Of a stretch of 64,000 nucleotides of DNA, positions 44,185 to 52,453 are shown one piece after another. Origin of the DNA: Acidimicrobiia bacterium (GTDB lineage Bacteria; Actinomycetota; Acidimicrobiia; Acidimicrobiales; VFJN01); assembly GCA_009694375.1 (NCBI GenBank), contig SHVB01000003.1, forward strand, positions 124,001 to 188,000. Reading direction: 5' to 3'. The notes beneath the pieces are model-generated. The model was not told the DNA's origin. It saw only the letters and a list, made by a program, of their open reading frames with translations, and did no database searches. Every line of letters begins with the position of its first letter. Positions within the stretch are counted from its first letter, which is position 1. The translations under genes were made by a program, and so were the position numbers.

Positions 44185-44864
44185 GCGGGAGGTCCTTGTG
44201 TGCCGAGGGGGGAACGGGGGCCGGGGGTCATGAGTTCTTCGCGCCATCGGGTGCACCAGGTGCGGGCCCGAGCAGGCCAGGGGTCGCCGTCTCGAAGGAG
44301 ATCGGTATGGGAGTGCACATCGGTGGCCCAGATCGTGCACACCTCCGTGTCCATCAACACGCTGTCGTAAAGGCCCACGAGGGTGATGCCTCGCTCGGCC
44401 ATAGCCGGCACGCGCTCGGCCACGGTGGCGGCGAGGTACTCCGGACCCGCGCCGGGAACCACCTCCGACAGTTCGTGCACGAACCAACTGCCCCGCGTGT
44501 CCGCCGCCAGAAGATCGGCCTTGGTGGGACAACCCGGGGCCCCGCGCAGCAGTCGGTCGAACCCCCCGGAACGGCGTTTGTACGCCTCATCCCACCACTG
44601 CGCCAGCGCCGCGTTGTCCTCTTTGTGAACATTGGTGGCCTCACCGAGGCGCACCCACCCATCCCAGCCGGCGATCTCCCACACGTTGAGAACCTGCGGC
44701 CAGCGACCGGTGGTCCCCACCACCTCCCAGGTGCCCAGCAGTGCCAAACCTCGGTCCGTGGTGCCTTGAGCATCGAAGCCCACCGTGTGCTCCATGTACG
44801 CCCTCGAACCCCGCCCCGTAACGTCGATTACCTCGTGCAAGAACAGCGGGGCGCGATCTGCCAT
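44181..44864 (-). CDS. NIPSNAP/EthD-like protein of unknown function
   Basis: 227 aa, coupled to the CoA transferase. The sequence resembles two ferredoxin-like (dimeric alpha+beta barrel) domains: FLHEVIDVTGRGSRAYMEHT, VLNVWEIAGWDGWVRL, later WFVHELSEVVPGAGPEYL and GLYDSVLMDTEVCTIWA. I have seen this type beside acyl-CoA genes in actinobacteria; a lyase or binding role is possible, but the assignment is weak. ATG 44864 has CATCCT seven bases upstream. Confidence 0.55.
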   Translation of the reverse strand: MADRAPLFLHEVIDVTGRGSRAYMEHTVGFDAQGTTDRGLALLGTWEVVGTTGRWPQVLNVWEIAGWDGWVRLGEATNVHKEDNAALAQWWDEAYKRRSGGFDRLLRGAPGCPTKADLLAADTRGSWFVHELSEVVPGAGPEYLAATVAERVPAMAERGITLVGLYDSVLMDTEVCTIWATDVHSHTDLLRDGDPWPARARTWCTRWREELMTPGPRSPLGTQGPPA

Positions 44865-44920
44865 AACGCTGAGGATGATGGCACACTGCGTAACCCCGTC
44901 AGCAACACAAGGCAGACGCC

Positions 44921-47116
44921 ATGGATCTTTCCCTCACCCCCGATCAGGATGCACTACGCGAAGCCACCGGGCGTCTCTACGCCAAGAAGTCTTCCGGAGA
45001 GCGCGTTCGCGAAGTCGAGGCGGCTGGCCTTGATCCCGCGTTGTGGCAGGCCATTGTGCAGATGGGCCTTCCCACCATGGCGGTGCCCGAGGCCCATGGT
45101 GGCGCCGGTGCCTCCCTCACCGATCTCGCCGTCGCCGTGGAAGTCCACGGTGCCCACCTGGGATCGGTCCCGCTCATCGAAACCGCAGTGGTGGCCCGGC
45201 TCCTGGCCCAACTCGGCGCTACGGACCTGCTCGAGCAGATCCTCGGCGGTGCCACCGCCACGCTGCGTCTGGCCGCCGGTCCCGGTGCCGTGCCCACCGC
45301 CTACGCGGCAGTGGCCGCGATCGTGATCGCCCAATCGGGCGACGACATCGTGCTGGCCCGCGCCGGCGACCCGCGAGGCGGGCTGGCTGGCCTGGCCCTC
45401 GCCGACGTGGACCCCACCGGCGGCAGCGCGGTGGCTGGCGGCCGCGCCGCCACCGCGGCCTACGCCCGGGCCCTCGACGAATGGCGTGCCCTCACTGCGG
45501 TGGCTCAGGCCGGATTGGCCCGGGCCAGCCTGGATCTCGGGGTGCACTACGCCAAGGATCGTTACCAGTTCGATGCCCCCATCGCCTCGTTCCAGACGAT
45601 TCAGCACCGTTTCGCCGACCTCCATGCCTCCGTCGACAGCAGTCGCCTGCTCGCCTACGAGGCCGCCTGGGCCCTCGACGAAAACGAACCCACCGCCCCC
45701 CAACTGGCGGCGCAGGCCTCCTGGTGGTGTGGCGAAGTGGCCGAGGAGGCCACCGGGTTCAGCCTCCATGTGCACGGTGGCTATGGCTTCATGCTTGAGT
45801 ACGACGTACAACTCCACCTCCGTCGCGCCAAGGCCACCCGCCTCTTGCTGGGCGACCCCCGCCACGAGTTACAGGCCATCGCACAACGGCGCTGGGGAAC
45901 GTCGGCCCCTGCAGTGAACACCACCGCCGCTCCCCGCCCCACCCGGGCGGGCATGGACTTCCGTTTCGATCCGGCCACCGAAATCTTCCGTCGCGAGGTA
46001 CAGGCCTTCATCGCCACCCAACCAATCGACGAGATCATCCGTCGCTCGCATCGCACCGGCACGATGCACGACTGGGATTTCCACCAGGCCCTGTGCGGGC
46101 GCGGTTACCTGGCGGCGGGCTGGCCCACCGAGTTCGGGGGCCTGGGCCGCAGCGCCATCGACCAGTGCCTCCTCATGCAGGAGCTCTACGCCTCGGGGGC
46201 CCCCATCGACGGCCTCAACATCGCCGCCATGGTGGGTGCCACCCTCCTCGTGTGTGGCACCGAGGAGCAAAAGGCCGCCGTCCTGCCGGGCATCCTGGCC
46301 GGCGAGACCATGTGCTGCCTGGGTTACAGCGAGCCCGACGCGGGGTCCGACGTGGCTGCCGTGGCCACCAAAGCCACCCGCGTGGACGACGGCTGGGTGA
46401 TCGAGGGCCAGAAGATGTTCACGACCATGGCCCACGAGGCGCAGTACGTGTTCCTTCTCGCTCGGTCGAACCCCGATGTGCCCAAGCACCAGGGTCTCAC
46501 CATGTTTTTGATCCCGATGGACACCCCCGGTATCGAGATCATGCCGGTGGAGACCATGGGAGGTGAGCGCACCAACATCACGTTCTACAGCGGCGTCGAG
46601 GTGCCCGATTCCGCTCGGATCGGCGACATCGACGCCGGCTGGTCGGTGATGCACGCCGCGCTCGTGTACGAACGGACCTCCGCCAACTGGGGGGAACCAG
46701 ACCGCCTCGTAGAGGCCATGGCCACCTGGGCCCGGGAACCCGGCCGAGATGGCACACGCCCCTTCGACGACCCGGCTGTACGCGACGTGCTCGCCCGGGC
46801 CAGCACCGAACTCGAAGCGGGTCGCCTGCTGCTGTTCCGGGCAGCCTGGCTTTCCTCCCTCGGTGAGATGCCCCAGGTGGAGGGTTCGATGGCCAAACTC
46901 CTCATCACCGAGGCGTTCGTGCGCGCCTCCGCCGCCTTCCTCGCCTTGCTCGGTGCCGACGGTCTGCTCCCCGAAGCCGAGCCGAACGCGGTCCTCGGCG
47001 GCCTGGTGGAACACGCCTTCCGCCACGCGGTCGTCACCACGATCTATGGCGGTTCCAGCGAAGTCCAGCGCGAGATCATCAGCGGGCGCGGCCTCGGCTT
47101 GCCCCGCAAACGCTGA
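44921..47116 (+). CDS. Two-domain acyl-CoA dehydrogenase, FadE34-like
   Basis: 731 aa, two acyl-CoA dehydrogenase units in one chain. The first (about 1-330) starts MDLSLTPDQDALREATGRLY and lacks a full middle beta-domain. The second (about 345-731) has all the usual parts: LGYSEPDAGSDVAAVATKA, WVIEGQKMFTTMAHEAQY, and IYGGSSEVQREIISGRGLGLPR. Mycobacterial FadE34 (ChsE3), about 711 aa, has this fused layout and oxidises a steroid side-chain CoA ester; a similar bulky substrate is inferred here. ATG 44921 follows AAGG. Confidence 0.87.
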   Translation: MDLSLTPDQDALREATGRLYAKKSSGERVREVEAAGLDPALWQAIVQMGLPTMAVPEAHGGAGASLTDLAVAVEVHGAHLGSVPLIETAVVARLLAQLGATDLLEQILGGATATLRLAAGPGAVPTAYAAVAAIVIAQSGDDIVLARAGDPRGGLAGLALADVDPTGGSAVAGGRAATAAYARALDEWRALTAVAQAGLARASLDLGVHYAKDRYQFDAPIASFQTIQHRFADLHASVDSSRLLAYEAAWALDENEPTAPQLAAQASWWCGEVAEEATGFSLHVHGGYGFMLEYDVQLHLRRAKATRLLLGDPRHELQAIAQRRWGTSAPAVNTTAAPRPTRAGMDFRFDPATEIFRREVQAFIATQPIDEIIRRSHRTGTMHDWDFHQALCGRGYLAAGWPTEFGGLGRSAIDQCLLMQELYASGAPIDGLNIAAMVGATLLVCGTEEQKAAVLPGILAGETMCCLGYSEPDAGSDVAAVATKATRVDDGWVIEGQKMFTTMAHEAQYVFLLARSNPDVPKHQGLTMFLIPMDTPGIEIMPVETMGGERTNITFYSGVEVPDSARIGDIDAGWSVMHAALVYERTSANWGEPDRLVEAMATWAREPGRDGTRPFDDPAVRDVLARASTELEAGRLLLFRAAWLSSLGEMPQVEGSMAKLLITEAFVRASAAFLALLGADGLLPEAEPNAVLGGLVEHAFRHAVVTTIYGGSSEVQREIISGRGLGLPRKR

Positions 47117-47172
47117 CATATTTCGACCACGATTTGACACATAGCGTGGTCTCTTCCCCCTAAAACTGGGCA

Positions 47173-47188
47173 TGTGACTCACATCACA
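47173..47188. promoter_or_regulatory. CRP/FNR-type binding site upstream of the rpf-like gene
   Basis: TGTGA-CTCACA-TCACA, an exact fit to the CRP consensus TGTGA-N6-TCACA, 152 bases before ATG 47340. M. tuberculosis Crp (Rv3676) is known to control rpfA. A cAMP-making cyclase is encoded at 30442-31683. The 223-base gap around it (47117-47339) shows no gene; TATTGT just downstream of the site could be a -10. Confidence 0.75.
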
Positions 47189-47339
47189 CCCGGATATTGT
47201 TGCGATTTCGTTGCGAACATGCCAACCTGGTGTCACTCACCAGCCGCCATAGCGCGGCCCGCCGCTGGGGCGCCGTGATTCCGACGATCAACTTGTTCGT
47301 TCGGCGCGCGCCCCTCTTGAAGCAGGAGGCACCCCCAAC

Positions 47340-47978
47340 ATGTATGGGACGTACCACCCCCCGAGTACCAAACCCTCGCCGATTATCGCGCGCCGAGCCA
47401 TCAGCACCTGCGTCGCGGTCGTCCTGGCCATCGCCGCCCCCGTGGGCCTGGTGACCGCAACCGCCGGTGGAGCCGACGCTCCCATCGCCAGCAGGCCCAT
47501 CGCATATCGCACCACCGATCGCCCTGACGTGATCCGGGCCCAGTTCGCCACCCAGGCGGAACTAGCCACGATCACCATCGCTCCCCCCACCACCATCGCT
47601 CCCCCCACCACCATCGCTCCCCCCACCACCATCGCTCCCCCCACCACCATCGCTCCTCCGCCGCCGCCCCCGCCCCCGCCCCCGCCCCCGCCGGTGGTGC
47701 AACCGGTCACCACCGGTAGCGGCTTCAACGATCCCAACAATCCCGCGGCCTGGGACCGACTCGCCCAGTGCGAGTCCGGCGGCAACTGGGCCATCAACAC
47801 CGGCAACGGCTACTACGGTGGCCTCCAGTTCAGCCTGAGCTCGTGGCGCGGCGCGGGTGGCACCGGCCGCCCCGACCAGGCCAGTCGGGAAACCCAGATC
47901 GCCATCGGCCAGAACCTCCAGCGCTCCGCCGGCTGGGGAAGCTGGCCGGCCTGCACCCGCAAGCTCGGCTACCGCTAG
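47340..47978 (+). CDS. Resuscitation-promoting factor-like secreted muralytic enzyme
   Basis: 212 aa. Signal/transmembrane segment at about 18-45 (RRAISTCVAVVLAIAAPVG), then a linker with TIAPPT repeats and a run of about 13 Pro, then a C-terminal Rpf domain: AWDRLAQCESGGNWAINTG with catalytic Glu144, GYYGGLQFS, and WPACTRKLGYR. Cys143 and Cys204 probably form the domain's disulfide. Rpf proteins cleave peptidoglycan and help dormant cells regrow. ATG 47340 follows AGGAGG. Converges with the next gene (four-base overlap). Confidence 0.92.
   Translation: MYGTYHPPSTKPSPIIARRAISTCVAVVLAIAAPVGLVTATAGGADAPIASRPIAYRTTDRPDVIRAQFATQAELATITIAPPTTIAPPTTIAPPTTIAPPTTIAPPPPPPPPPPPPPVVQPVTTGSGFNDPNNPAAWDRLAQCESGGNWAINTGNGYYGGLQFSLSSWRGAGGTGRPDQASRETQIAIGQNLQRSAGWGSWPACTRKLGYR
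47574..47660 (+). repeat. 18-bp tandem repeat in the Rpf linker
   Basis: ACCATCGCTCCCCCCACC repeated four times exactly plus a partial fifth copy, encoding TIAPPT units; followed by a GC-rich proline-codon run. Confidence 0.9.
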
Positions 47979-48637
47979 CGGTCGGCCGAGTCGGGCGAGA
48001 TCCCGCCCCAGGCCACAATCGGACCCGCCACCGCTACGAGCGCCTCGGGATTGAGGTCGAGGTCGGCCCAGTCCTCATCGGCCACGGTGGCCTCGCCCGT
48101 CGGGGTGATCCGCACACTGCCGGGACGCTCGGTGGGAAAGGTGCGGGCAATCCAGAATCCCACCAGGCCGGGACGGGCGACCACCACCCCTGAAGCGGGA
48201 AGGGCGGCGGCCAGGCCCGCGGCCCGAGCCGGTGGTGAATCAGGCTGGTCGTACATCGGCCCCACCACCGCGGCCAGGGCCGTGTAGAGCATGGGACGCT
48301 CGGTGCAACCCGCTGGCAGCGTGCCCCGAAAGGCCCCCAGCGCTTCAGGGGCCACATCGACCACCTCGGCGCGACCCTCCCACGGCTGGGACGTCACCTC
48401 ATCGGGGTCGAGCCCGCTGGTGACCAGCACATCCACCTCACCGAGACCGGCGAGGTCGAAATCCCACGCCTGTAGTCCGGCGGTGCCGAAGTGCAAGGGG
48501 TCATCCCAGCGGAACACCCCCTTGGCCCCCCACGTGTTCACCACCCCACATCCGGCCCGTCGGGCGAAGGCCGCCAGCCCCGCGACGCAGTTGGCCCGCA
48601 CGACCCCCGGGCCCACCAGAATCCCCAGGACGCTCAT
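47975..48637 (-). CDS. Protein resembling the central domain of ThDP enzymes
   Basis: 220 aa from ATG 48637. The first half, GILVGPGVVRANCVAGLAAF, then RRAGCGVVNTWGAKGVFRWDDPLHFGTAGLQ, recalls the central (transhydrogenase-like) domain of ThDP-dependent enzymes such as acetolactate synthase, but the catalytic PYR and PP domains are absent. The second half is unassigned. A weak assignment. Fourteen bases separate it from the SDR gene on the same strand, so they are probably co-transcribed. Confidence 0.5.
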   Translation of the reverse strand: MSVLGILVGPGVVRANCVAGLAAFARRAGCGVVNTWGAKGVFRWDDPLHFGTAGLQAWDFDLAGLGEVDVLVTSGLDPDEVTSQPWEGRAEVVDVAPEALGAFRGTLPAGCTERPMLYTALAAVVGPMYDQPDSPPARAAGLAAALPASGVVVARPGLVGFWIARTFPTERPGSVRITPTGEATVADEDWADLDLNPEALVAVAGPIVAWGGISPDSADR

Positions 48638-48650
48638 GGTCTGGCGATGG

Positions 48651-49565
48651 TCAGTACCGCAGCCCAGGAGCGCGGGTCTTGAACAGGTCCGTGGCGAGTT
48701 GCATTCCCAGTTTCTCGGCATCCCACCGCCGGCCTCCGTTGGACAACTTGGCGCCTTCGCTCCAGCCCTCCATCCACACGATGTCCTCCGCCACGGCCCG
48801 GATCACCTGACCGGTGACATGCTGGCTCTCATCGGAGGCCAACCACGCCACCAGCGGCGACGACACGGCCGGATCCATGCGATTCCATTCCCCCTCGGGC
48901 ACGTCATCGGCCTCGATGACCGCCGGGGCACCAGGCATGGTGCCGGTGATGCGAGTGGCGGCGGCCGGGCCTACGGCGTTTACCGTTACGCCGAGCTTGT
49001 ACAACTCAAGCGACAGCGTCTGAGTGAATCCCGCGATGCCGGCCTTGGCCGTGGCGTAGTTCGTCTGACCAAAGTTCCCCACCAGGCCGGCCCCCGAGGT
49101 GGTGTTGATCACCCGCCCGGTGAAAGCCTCGCCCGCCTTGGCCCGCGCCCGCCAGTGACGGGCGGCGTGATGCGACGGCGCCCAGGTGCCTTTCACGTGC
49201 ACCTTGATCACCGAGTCGAAATCGGCTTCGGTCATGTTCCAGATGGCGGTGTCGCGCACGATGCCGGCGTTGTTCACCAGCACGTCGAGTTTCCCGTAGG
49301 TCTCCACCGCCTGGGCCACCATGCGTCCAGCGCCGTCGTAGTTGGATACATCGTCGTAGTTGGATACCGCCGCACCGCCGCGCTCGGTGATGAGCGCCAC
49401 GGTGAGGTCGGCCGCTTTCTCGTCGGCGCCATCGCCAGCCACCGAGGTGCCCAGGTCATTGACCACCACGCTGGCGCCGTGCTTCGCCAGTTCCAGCGCG
49501 TGGGCTCGGCCGATGCCGTGTCCGGCACCAGTAACGACGGCAACCTTGCCGGACAGCAGAGCCAT
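48651..49565 (-). CDS. Short-chain dehydrogenase, multifunctional-enzyme (17beta-HSD4-like) type
   Basis: 304 aa from ATG 49565. Rossmann motif TGAGHGIG at residues 12-19, NNAGIVRD, catalytic Tyr and Lys in TNYATAKAG. The length and C-terminal extension match 3-hydroxyacyl-CoA dehydrogenases of the peroxisomal MFE-2 kind used in fatty-acid and sterol side-chain beta-oxidation. The coding sequence holds an 18-base near-exact duplication (49335-49367). Confidence 0.88.
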   Translation of the reverse strand: MALLSGKVAVVTGAGHGIGRAHALELAKHGASVVVNDLGTSVAGDGADEKAADLTVALITERGGAAVSNYDDVSNYDGAGRMVAQAVETYGKLDVLVNNAGIVRDTAIWNMTEADFDSVIKVHVKGTWAPSHHAARHWRARAKAGEAFTGRVINTTSGAGLVGNFGQTNYATAKAGIAGFTQTLSLELYKLGVTVNAVGPAAATRITGTMPGAPAVIEADDVPEGEWNRMDPAVSSPLVAWLASDESQHVTGQVIRAVAEDIVWMEGWSEGAKLSNGGRRWDAEKLGMQLATDLFKTRAPGLRY

Positions 49566-49614
49566 GAGAATTCCTACTTTCTGGGGGGGGAGAGGGATGA
49601 GTTCAGGGATCAGT

Positions 49615-51168
49615 TCAGGAGGAGCCGAAGCGGGTCCGCAGCTCGAACTTGAGGACCTTGCCGGTGGGGTTGCGCGGCAATGCATCCACGATCTCAAGCC
49701 GCTCAGGCAGTTTCTGGGTCATCAGGCCCGCTTGCCGAGCGAAGGCCACCATGTCGGCGAGACTCAGCGGCGCCGCCGGGTCGCTCGGCACCACCACCGC
49801 GCAGACCCGCTCACCCGTCTTCGGGTCGGGGATGCCGATCACCGCCACGTCGGCCACCTCAGGATGCCCAAAGAGGATGTCCTCCACCTCCTTGGCGGAG
49901 ACGTTCTCCATGTTCCGGATGATCACGTCTTTGACCCGGCCCGTGATGGTGAGCATCCCGTCGGCGTCGAGTTTGCCGAGATCGCCGGTCTTGAACCAGC
50001 CATCCTCGTCAAAGGCCTCGGCGTCGAGCGTGGCATCGAGGTATCCCCGCATCATCTGGGGCGCCTTGGCGCGAATCTCGCCCTCTTCCCCCACACCAGC
50101 ATCGGGCCCGTCGAGTCGGACGAGTCGCAACCGGGTGGTGCCCGCGGCCCGGCCTTCGGTGTGCGCGAGTTGGTCGTCGCTATCGCGAATACTGCCCATC
50201 GTGATGATCGGCGCTTCCGTAAGCCCGTACCCCGACACAATCCCAACCCCCCCCATCTCTGCCTTCACGTCGTGGTGAAGTTGCGGCGGCTTCGGCGCCC
50301 CGCCACCGCAGTAGACGCGCACGCTGGGGAAGAGGTGCTCTCCCGCTGGCAGTGCCCGCTGAGCGGCCAGATAGGCCATGTGGAACGGCGTGCCAGCCCC
50401 CGCCATGGTCACCTCGTGCTGCTGGATCAGCGCAATGGTCTTGGCGGGATCGAACCGCTCGATATAGACGGTTGGGAACCCTACGGCGAGGGCACTGAAA
50501 AGCCACCCGATGCCGCCGATGTGGGTAAAGGGAAACACCACGGCGTTGCGATCAGCGGCGGTCACCTCCATCCGCTCGTTCATGCCGAGCGCGCTGGCGA
50601 GGATCGTGCGGTCGGTGTGTTGGGCGCCCTTTGGATCCGCCGTGGTGCCCGAGGTGTAGAAGTACCAGCGCACGGGGTCGGTCGAGGGGTCCGGCGGTGG
50701 CGGCAACGTGGAGGGATCGCCCTGTGGGAGCACCTTGTCGGCCACCACCACGCGGAGCGAACCGCCCTCTGCCTTCACGGCGCCGGCGATGTCGGTGGCC
50801 ATTGCTTCGAAGTTGAAGCCGGCCCACTCCTGCGGCACCACCAGCACCTTGGACTGGGCTTGCCGCACCACGAACCCAACCTCGCGCTCCCGGTAGATCG
50901 GCAGCATCGGGTTCTGGATGGCTCCCAACCGAGCCAGGGCAAGCACCAGCACCTTGGCCTCCAGCCAGGTGGGCAACTGCCACGACACCACGTCGCCGGC
51001 CCCGATTCCTAACGCTTGGAATCCCGCCGCCGCCCGTTCCGCCTCCCGTTTCGACTCCGCCCAGGTCAGGGTGCGCCCATCCTCGTCTAACGCGGCGATC
51101 CCATCGGGGTTGGCTCGCACCCGCTCCTCCAGAAGCGTCCACAGGTTCGTTTCGTGCTCATTGGACAT
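49615..51168 (-). CDS. AMP-dependent acyl-CoA synthetase (FadD type)
   Basis: 517 aa from ATG 51168, preceded by GGAGA. Activates a carboxylate to its CoA thioester via an acyl-adenylate. Motifs: YFYTSGTTADPKGAQHT (P-loop-like), GYGLTEAP, GWFKTGDLG, GRVKDVIIRNMENVSAKEVE, and C-terminal PRNPTGKVLK with the catalytic Lys. A palindromic operator lies upstream. Followed by the SDR gene after about 49 bases. Substrate not identifiable. Confidence 0.92.
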   Translation of the reverse strand: MSNEHETNLWTLLEERVRANPDGIAALDEDGRTLTWAESKREAERAAAGFQALGIGAGDVVSWQLPTWLEAKVLVLALARLGAIQNPMLPIYREREVGFVVRQAQSKVLVVPQEWAGFNFEAMATDIAGAVKAEGGSLRVVVADKVLPQGDPSTLPPPPDPSTDPVRWYFYTSGTTADPKGAQHTDRTILASALGMNERMEVTAADRNAVVFPFTHIGGIGWLFSALAVGFPTVYIERFDPAKTIALIQQHEVTMAGAGTPFHMAYLAAQRALPAGEHLFPSVRVYCGGGAPKPPQLHHDVKAEMGGVGIVSGYGLTEAPIITMGSIRDSDDQLAHTEGRAAGTTRLRLVRLDGPDAGVGEEGEIRAKAPQMMRGYLDATLDAEAFDEDGWFKTGDLGKLDADGMLTITGRVKDVIIRNMENVSAKEVEDILFGHPEVADVAVIGIPDPKTGERVCAVVVPSDPAAPLSLADMVAFARQAGLMTQKLPERLEIVDALPRNPTGKVLKFELRTRFGSS

Positions 51169-51200
51169 ACGGTGATCTCCCCGCTCGCTCGCTCTCTGGC

Positions 51201-51215
51201 CTGACGAACCGTCAG
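51201..51215. promoter_or_regulatory. TetR-type operator upstream of the fadD gene
   Basis: CTGACGAACCGTCAG: perfect 6-base arms with a 3-base centre, 33-47 bases before ATG 51168. Form typical of TetR-family regulators of fatty-acid genes; the regulator is not in the window. Confidence 0.6.
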
Positions 51216-51262
51216 AATCTAGGCGCAACCAACCGGGTTCGTCGAAGAATGGGCCCGGTCGG

Positions 51263-51724
51263 TCAAACGTCGAGTTCGAAGGCGAGGAGCACATCCTCGA
51301 GGATCTCCGACTCAGTGACCTCGATGGCCAAGGAGGCCACCCGCAGCCCGGTGAGCAAACCCAGCCACGACCCGAACAAGAGATCCTGGTCCCCCAGGCG
51401 AGTAAGCAGCGCACCGACCGACGGGCGGATCCCACCGGCGGTGGCGGCGGCCGCGGTGAGGATCTCGGACAGCAACTCGATGCGGTGATCGGGGATGGCT
51501 CCGTCGATCGCCAGCGTGGATACGAGCTCAGCCAGATCCAGTGGTTCGTCGGTGATGCTCACCATGCGACGCAGAGCCACGGCGGTGGCCTCCAGCAGCA
51601 CACTGGCCACCACCACGGCGCCGTGGGCGGCCACCCCCTCGCCAATGGTCGCGGCCGCGCGCTCGGGGTCCTGGTCGAGGATCTGCAGTTCCAGCGACTC
51701 GCGCAGCATCACGGGGAGGTCCAT
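51263..51724 (-). CDS. Helical protein of unknown function
   Basis: 153 aa. Mostly Ala- and Leu-rich helices (AAHGAVVVASVLLEATAVAL, ELLSEILTAAAATAGG), with an acidic C-terminus. No signal peptide or known motif. TAGGGT eight bases upstream of ATG 51724 suggests a leaderless start. Lies between fadD and the interrupted eamA gene. Confidence 0.55.
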   Translation of the reverse strand: MDLPVMLRESLELQILDQDPERAAATIGEGVAAHGAVVVASVLLEATAVALRRMVSITDEPLDLAELVSTLAIDGAIPDHRIELLSEILTAAAATAGGIRPSVGALLTRLGDQDLLFGSWLGLLTGLRVASLAIEVTESEILEDVLLAFELDV

Positions 51725-51732
51725 GGGGCGAC

Positions 51733-51738
51733 ACCCTA
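51733..51738 (-). promoter_or_regulatory. -10 hexamer TAGGGT
   Basis: Minus-strand TAGGGT, eight bases before ATG 51724. Confidence 0.35.
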
Positions 51739-51747
51739 GGGCCAGTC

Positions 51748-52172
51748 TCAGGGATACGGGGCCGCCTGCATCGCCTCCAGGTCGGCTTCGGCAATGTCGG
51801 GACGCAGGCGAGTCGTGCTGACGCTCACCGCCCCCAGGGCCGAAAGAACCACCGCCATCCCCACCAGTTGGGTCACGCTGAGCGGCTCATCGATCCAAAG
51901 AGCGGCGGCGGCCGCCGCCAGCACAGGGATGCCCAGCGTGAGCAGCGACAACATGAGCAACGACACGTGCCCGTGGGCCAGCACCATGAGGTAATGGCCC
52001 AGCAGCCCGTTGATCACCGTGATGAACAAAATGGTGAGCCAACCGTTGGCATCGGTCACGCCCAGGGTGCCGTCGAACAGCAGCGGCAGGGGCACCACCG
52101 CCACCGCCGCCACGATCGCCATACCGGTGAGGTACTCGAGGGCGCTCAGCTCCTGACGAGCGGACTTGGAAC
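51748..52172 (-). pseudogene. EamA (DMT) transporter, 3' half, split by insertion
   Basis: Encodes the C-terminal part of an EamA transporter: KSARQELSALEYLTG then a series of transmembrane helices (AIVAAVAVVPLPLLF, ILFITVINGLLGHYLMVLAH, SLLMLSLLTLGIPVLAAAA). It lacks a start of its own; ATG 52122 is internal to the original protein. Joined to the 5' half at 55865-56395, after removal of the insertion and one target-duplication copy, it restores an uninterrupted frame of about 315 aa, a normal EamA length. Confidence 0.85.
52165..52172. repeat. Left copy of 8-bp target-site duplication
   Basis: CTTGGAAC, identical to 55865-55872, flanking the insertion. Confidence 0.85.
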
Positions 52173-52186
52173 GGGACTTCCGCGGA
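52173..52186 (+). repeat. Left terminal inverted repeat
   Basis: GGGACTTCCGCGGA; positions 52178-52189 also form a perfect 12-base palindrome CTTCCGCGGAAG. Confidence 0.8.
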
Positions 52187-52190
52187 AGGT

Positions 52191-52226
52191 TCCGCGTAAT
52201 GCTCCGCGTAATGCTCCGCGTATTGT
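52191..52226 (+). repeat. Subterminal 12-bp tandem repeats, left end
   Basis: TCCGCGTAATGC twice, then a third degenerate copy TCCGCGTATTG. Could be transposase-binding repeats. The right end has a different repeat. Confidence 0.7.
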
Positions 52227-52365
52227 AAACGAGGTTTGCTACCCCCGTGTTCCTAGCGGTTTTTCACTGGTTTTGAGCGGTCAGATTCGCCCCGGTTAGC
52301 CCGGTTCCTAGCGCCCGGTTCCTGGTGCCTGCCCTTCGCCCGGCGCTCCGCTCTGTTATGCGAGG

Positions 52366-52383
52366 GACCCCCTATAGGGGGTC
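52366..52383. other. 18-bp perfect palindrome inside the element
   Basis: GACCCCCTATAGGGGGTC, about 70 bases past the stop of the minus-strand gene at 52454. Could be a terminator stem or a protein-binding site. The rest of 52227-52453 shows no supported gene. Confidence 0.55.
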
Positions 52384-52453
52384 TGGCGCAAGACGAAACG
52401 AGTTGGGTGGGAGTTGCGGGACTGGTGGCGGATCGGGTGCGGTGGGGGTCGGG

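Noticed and set aside
45869-47236. A 455-codon open frame on the minus strand
   Set aside because: It lies antisense to the fused acyl-CoA dehydrogenase and shows no domain of its own.
47117-47339. A ydaO-type c-di-AMP riboswitch upstream of the rpf-like gene, as found in some actinobacteria
   Set aside because: The gap is short and I could not find the conserved riboswitch core; only the CRP-type site is convincing.
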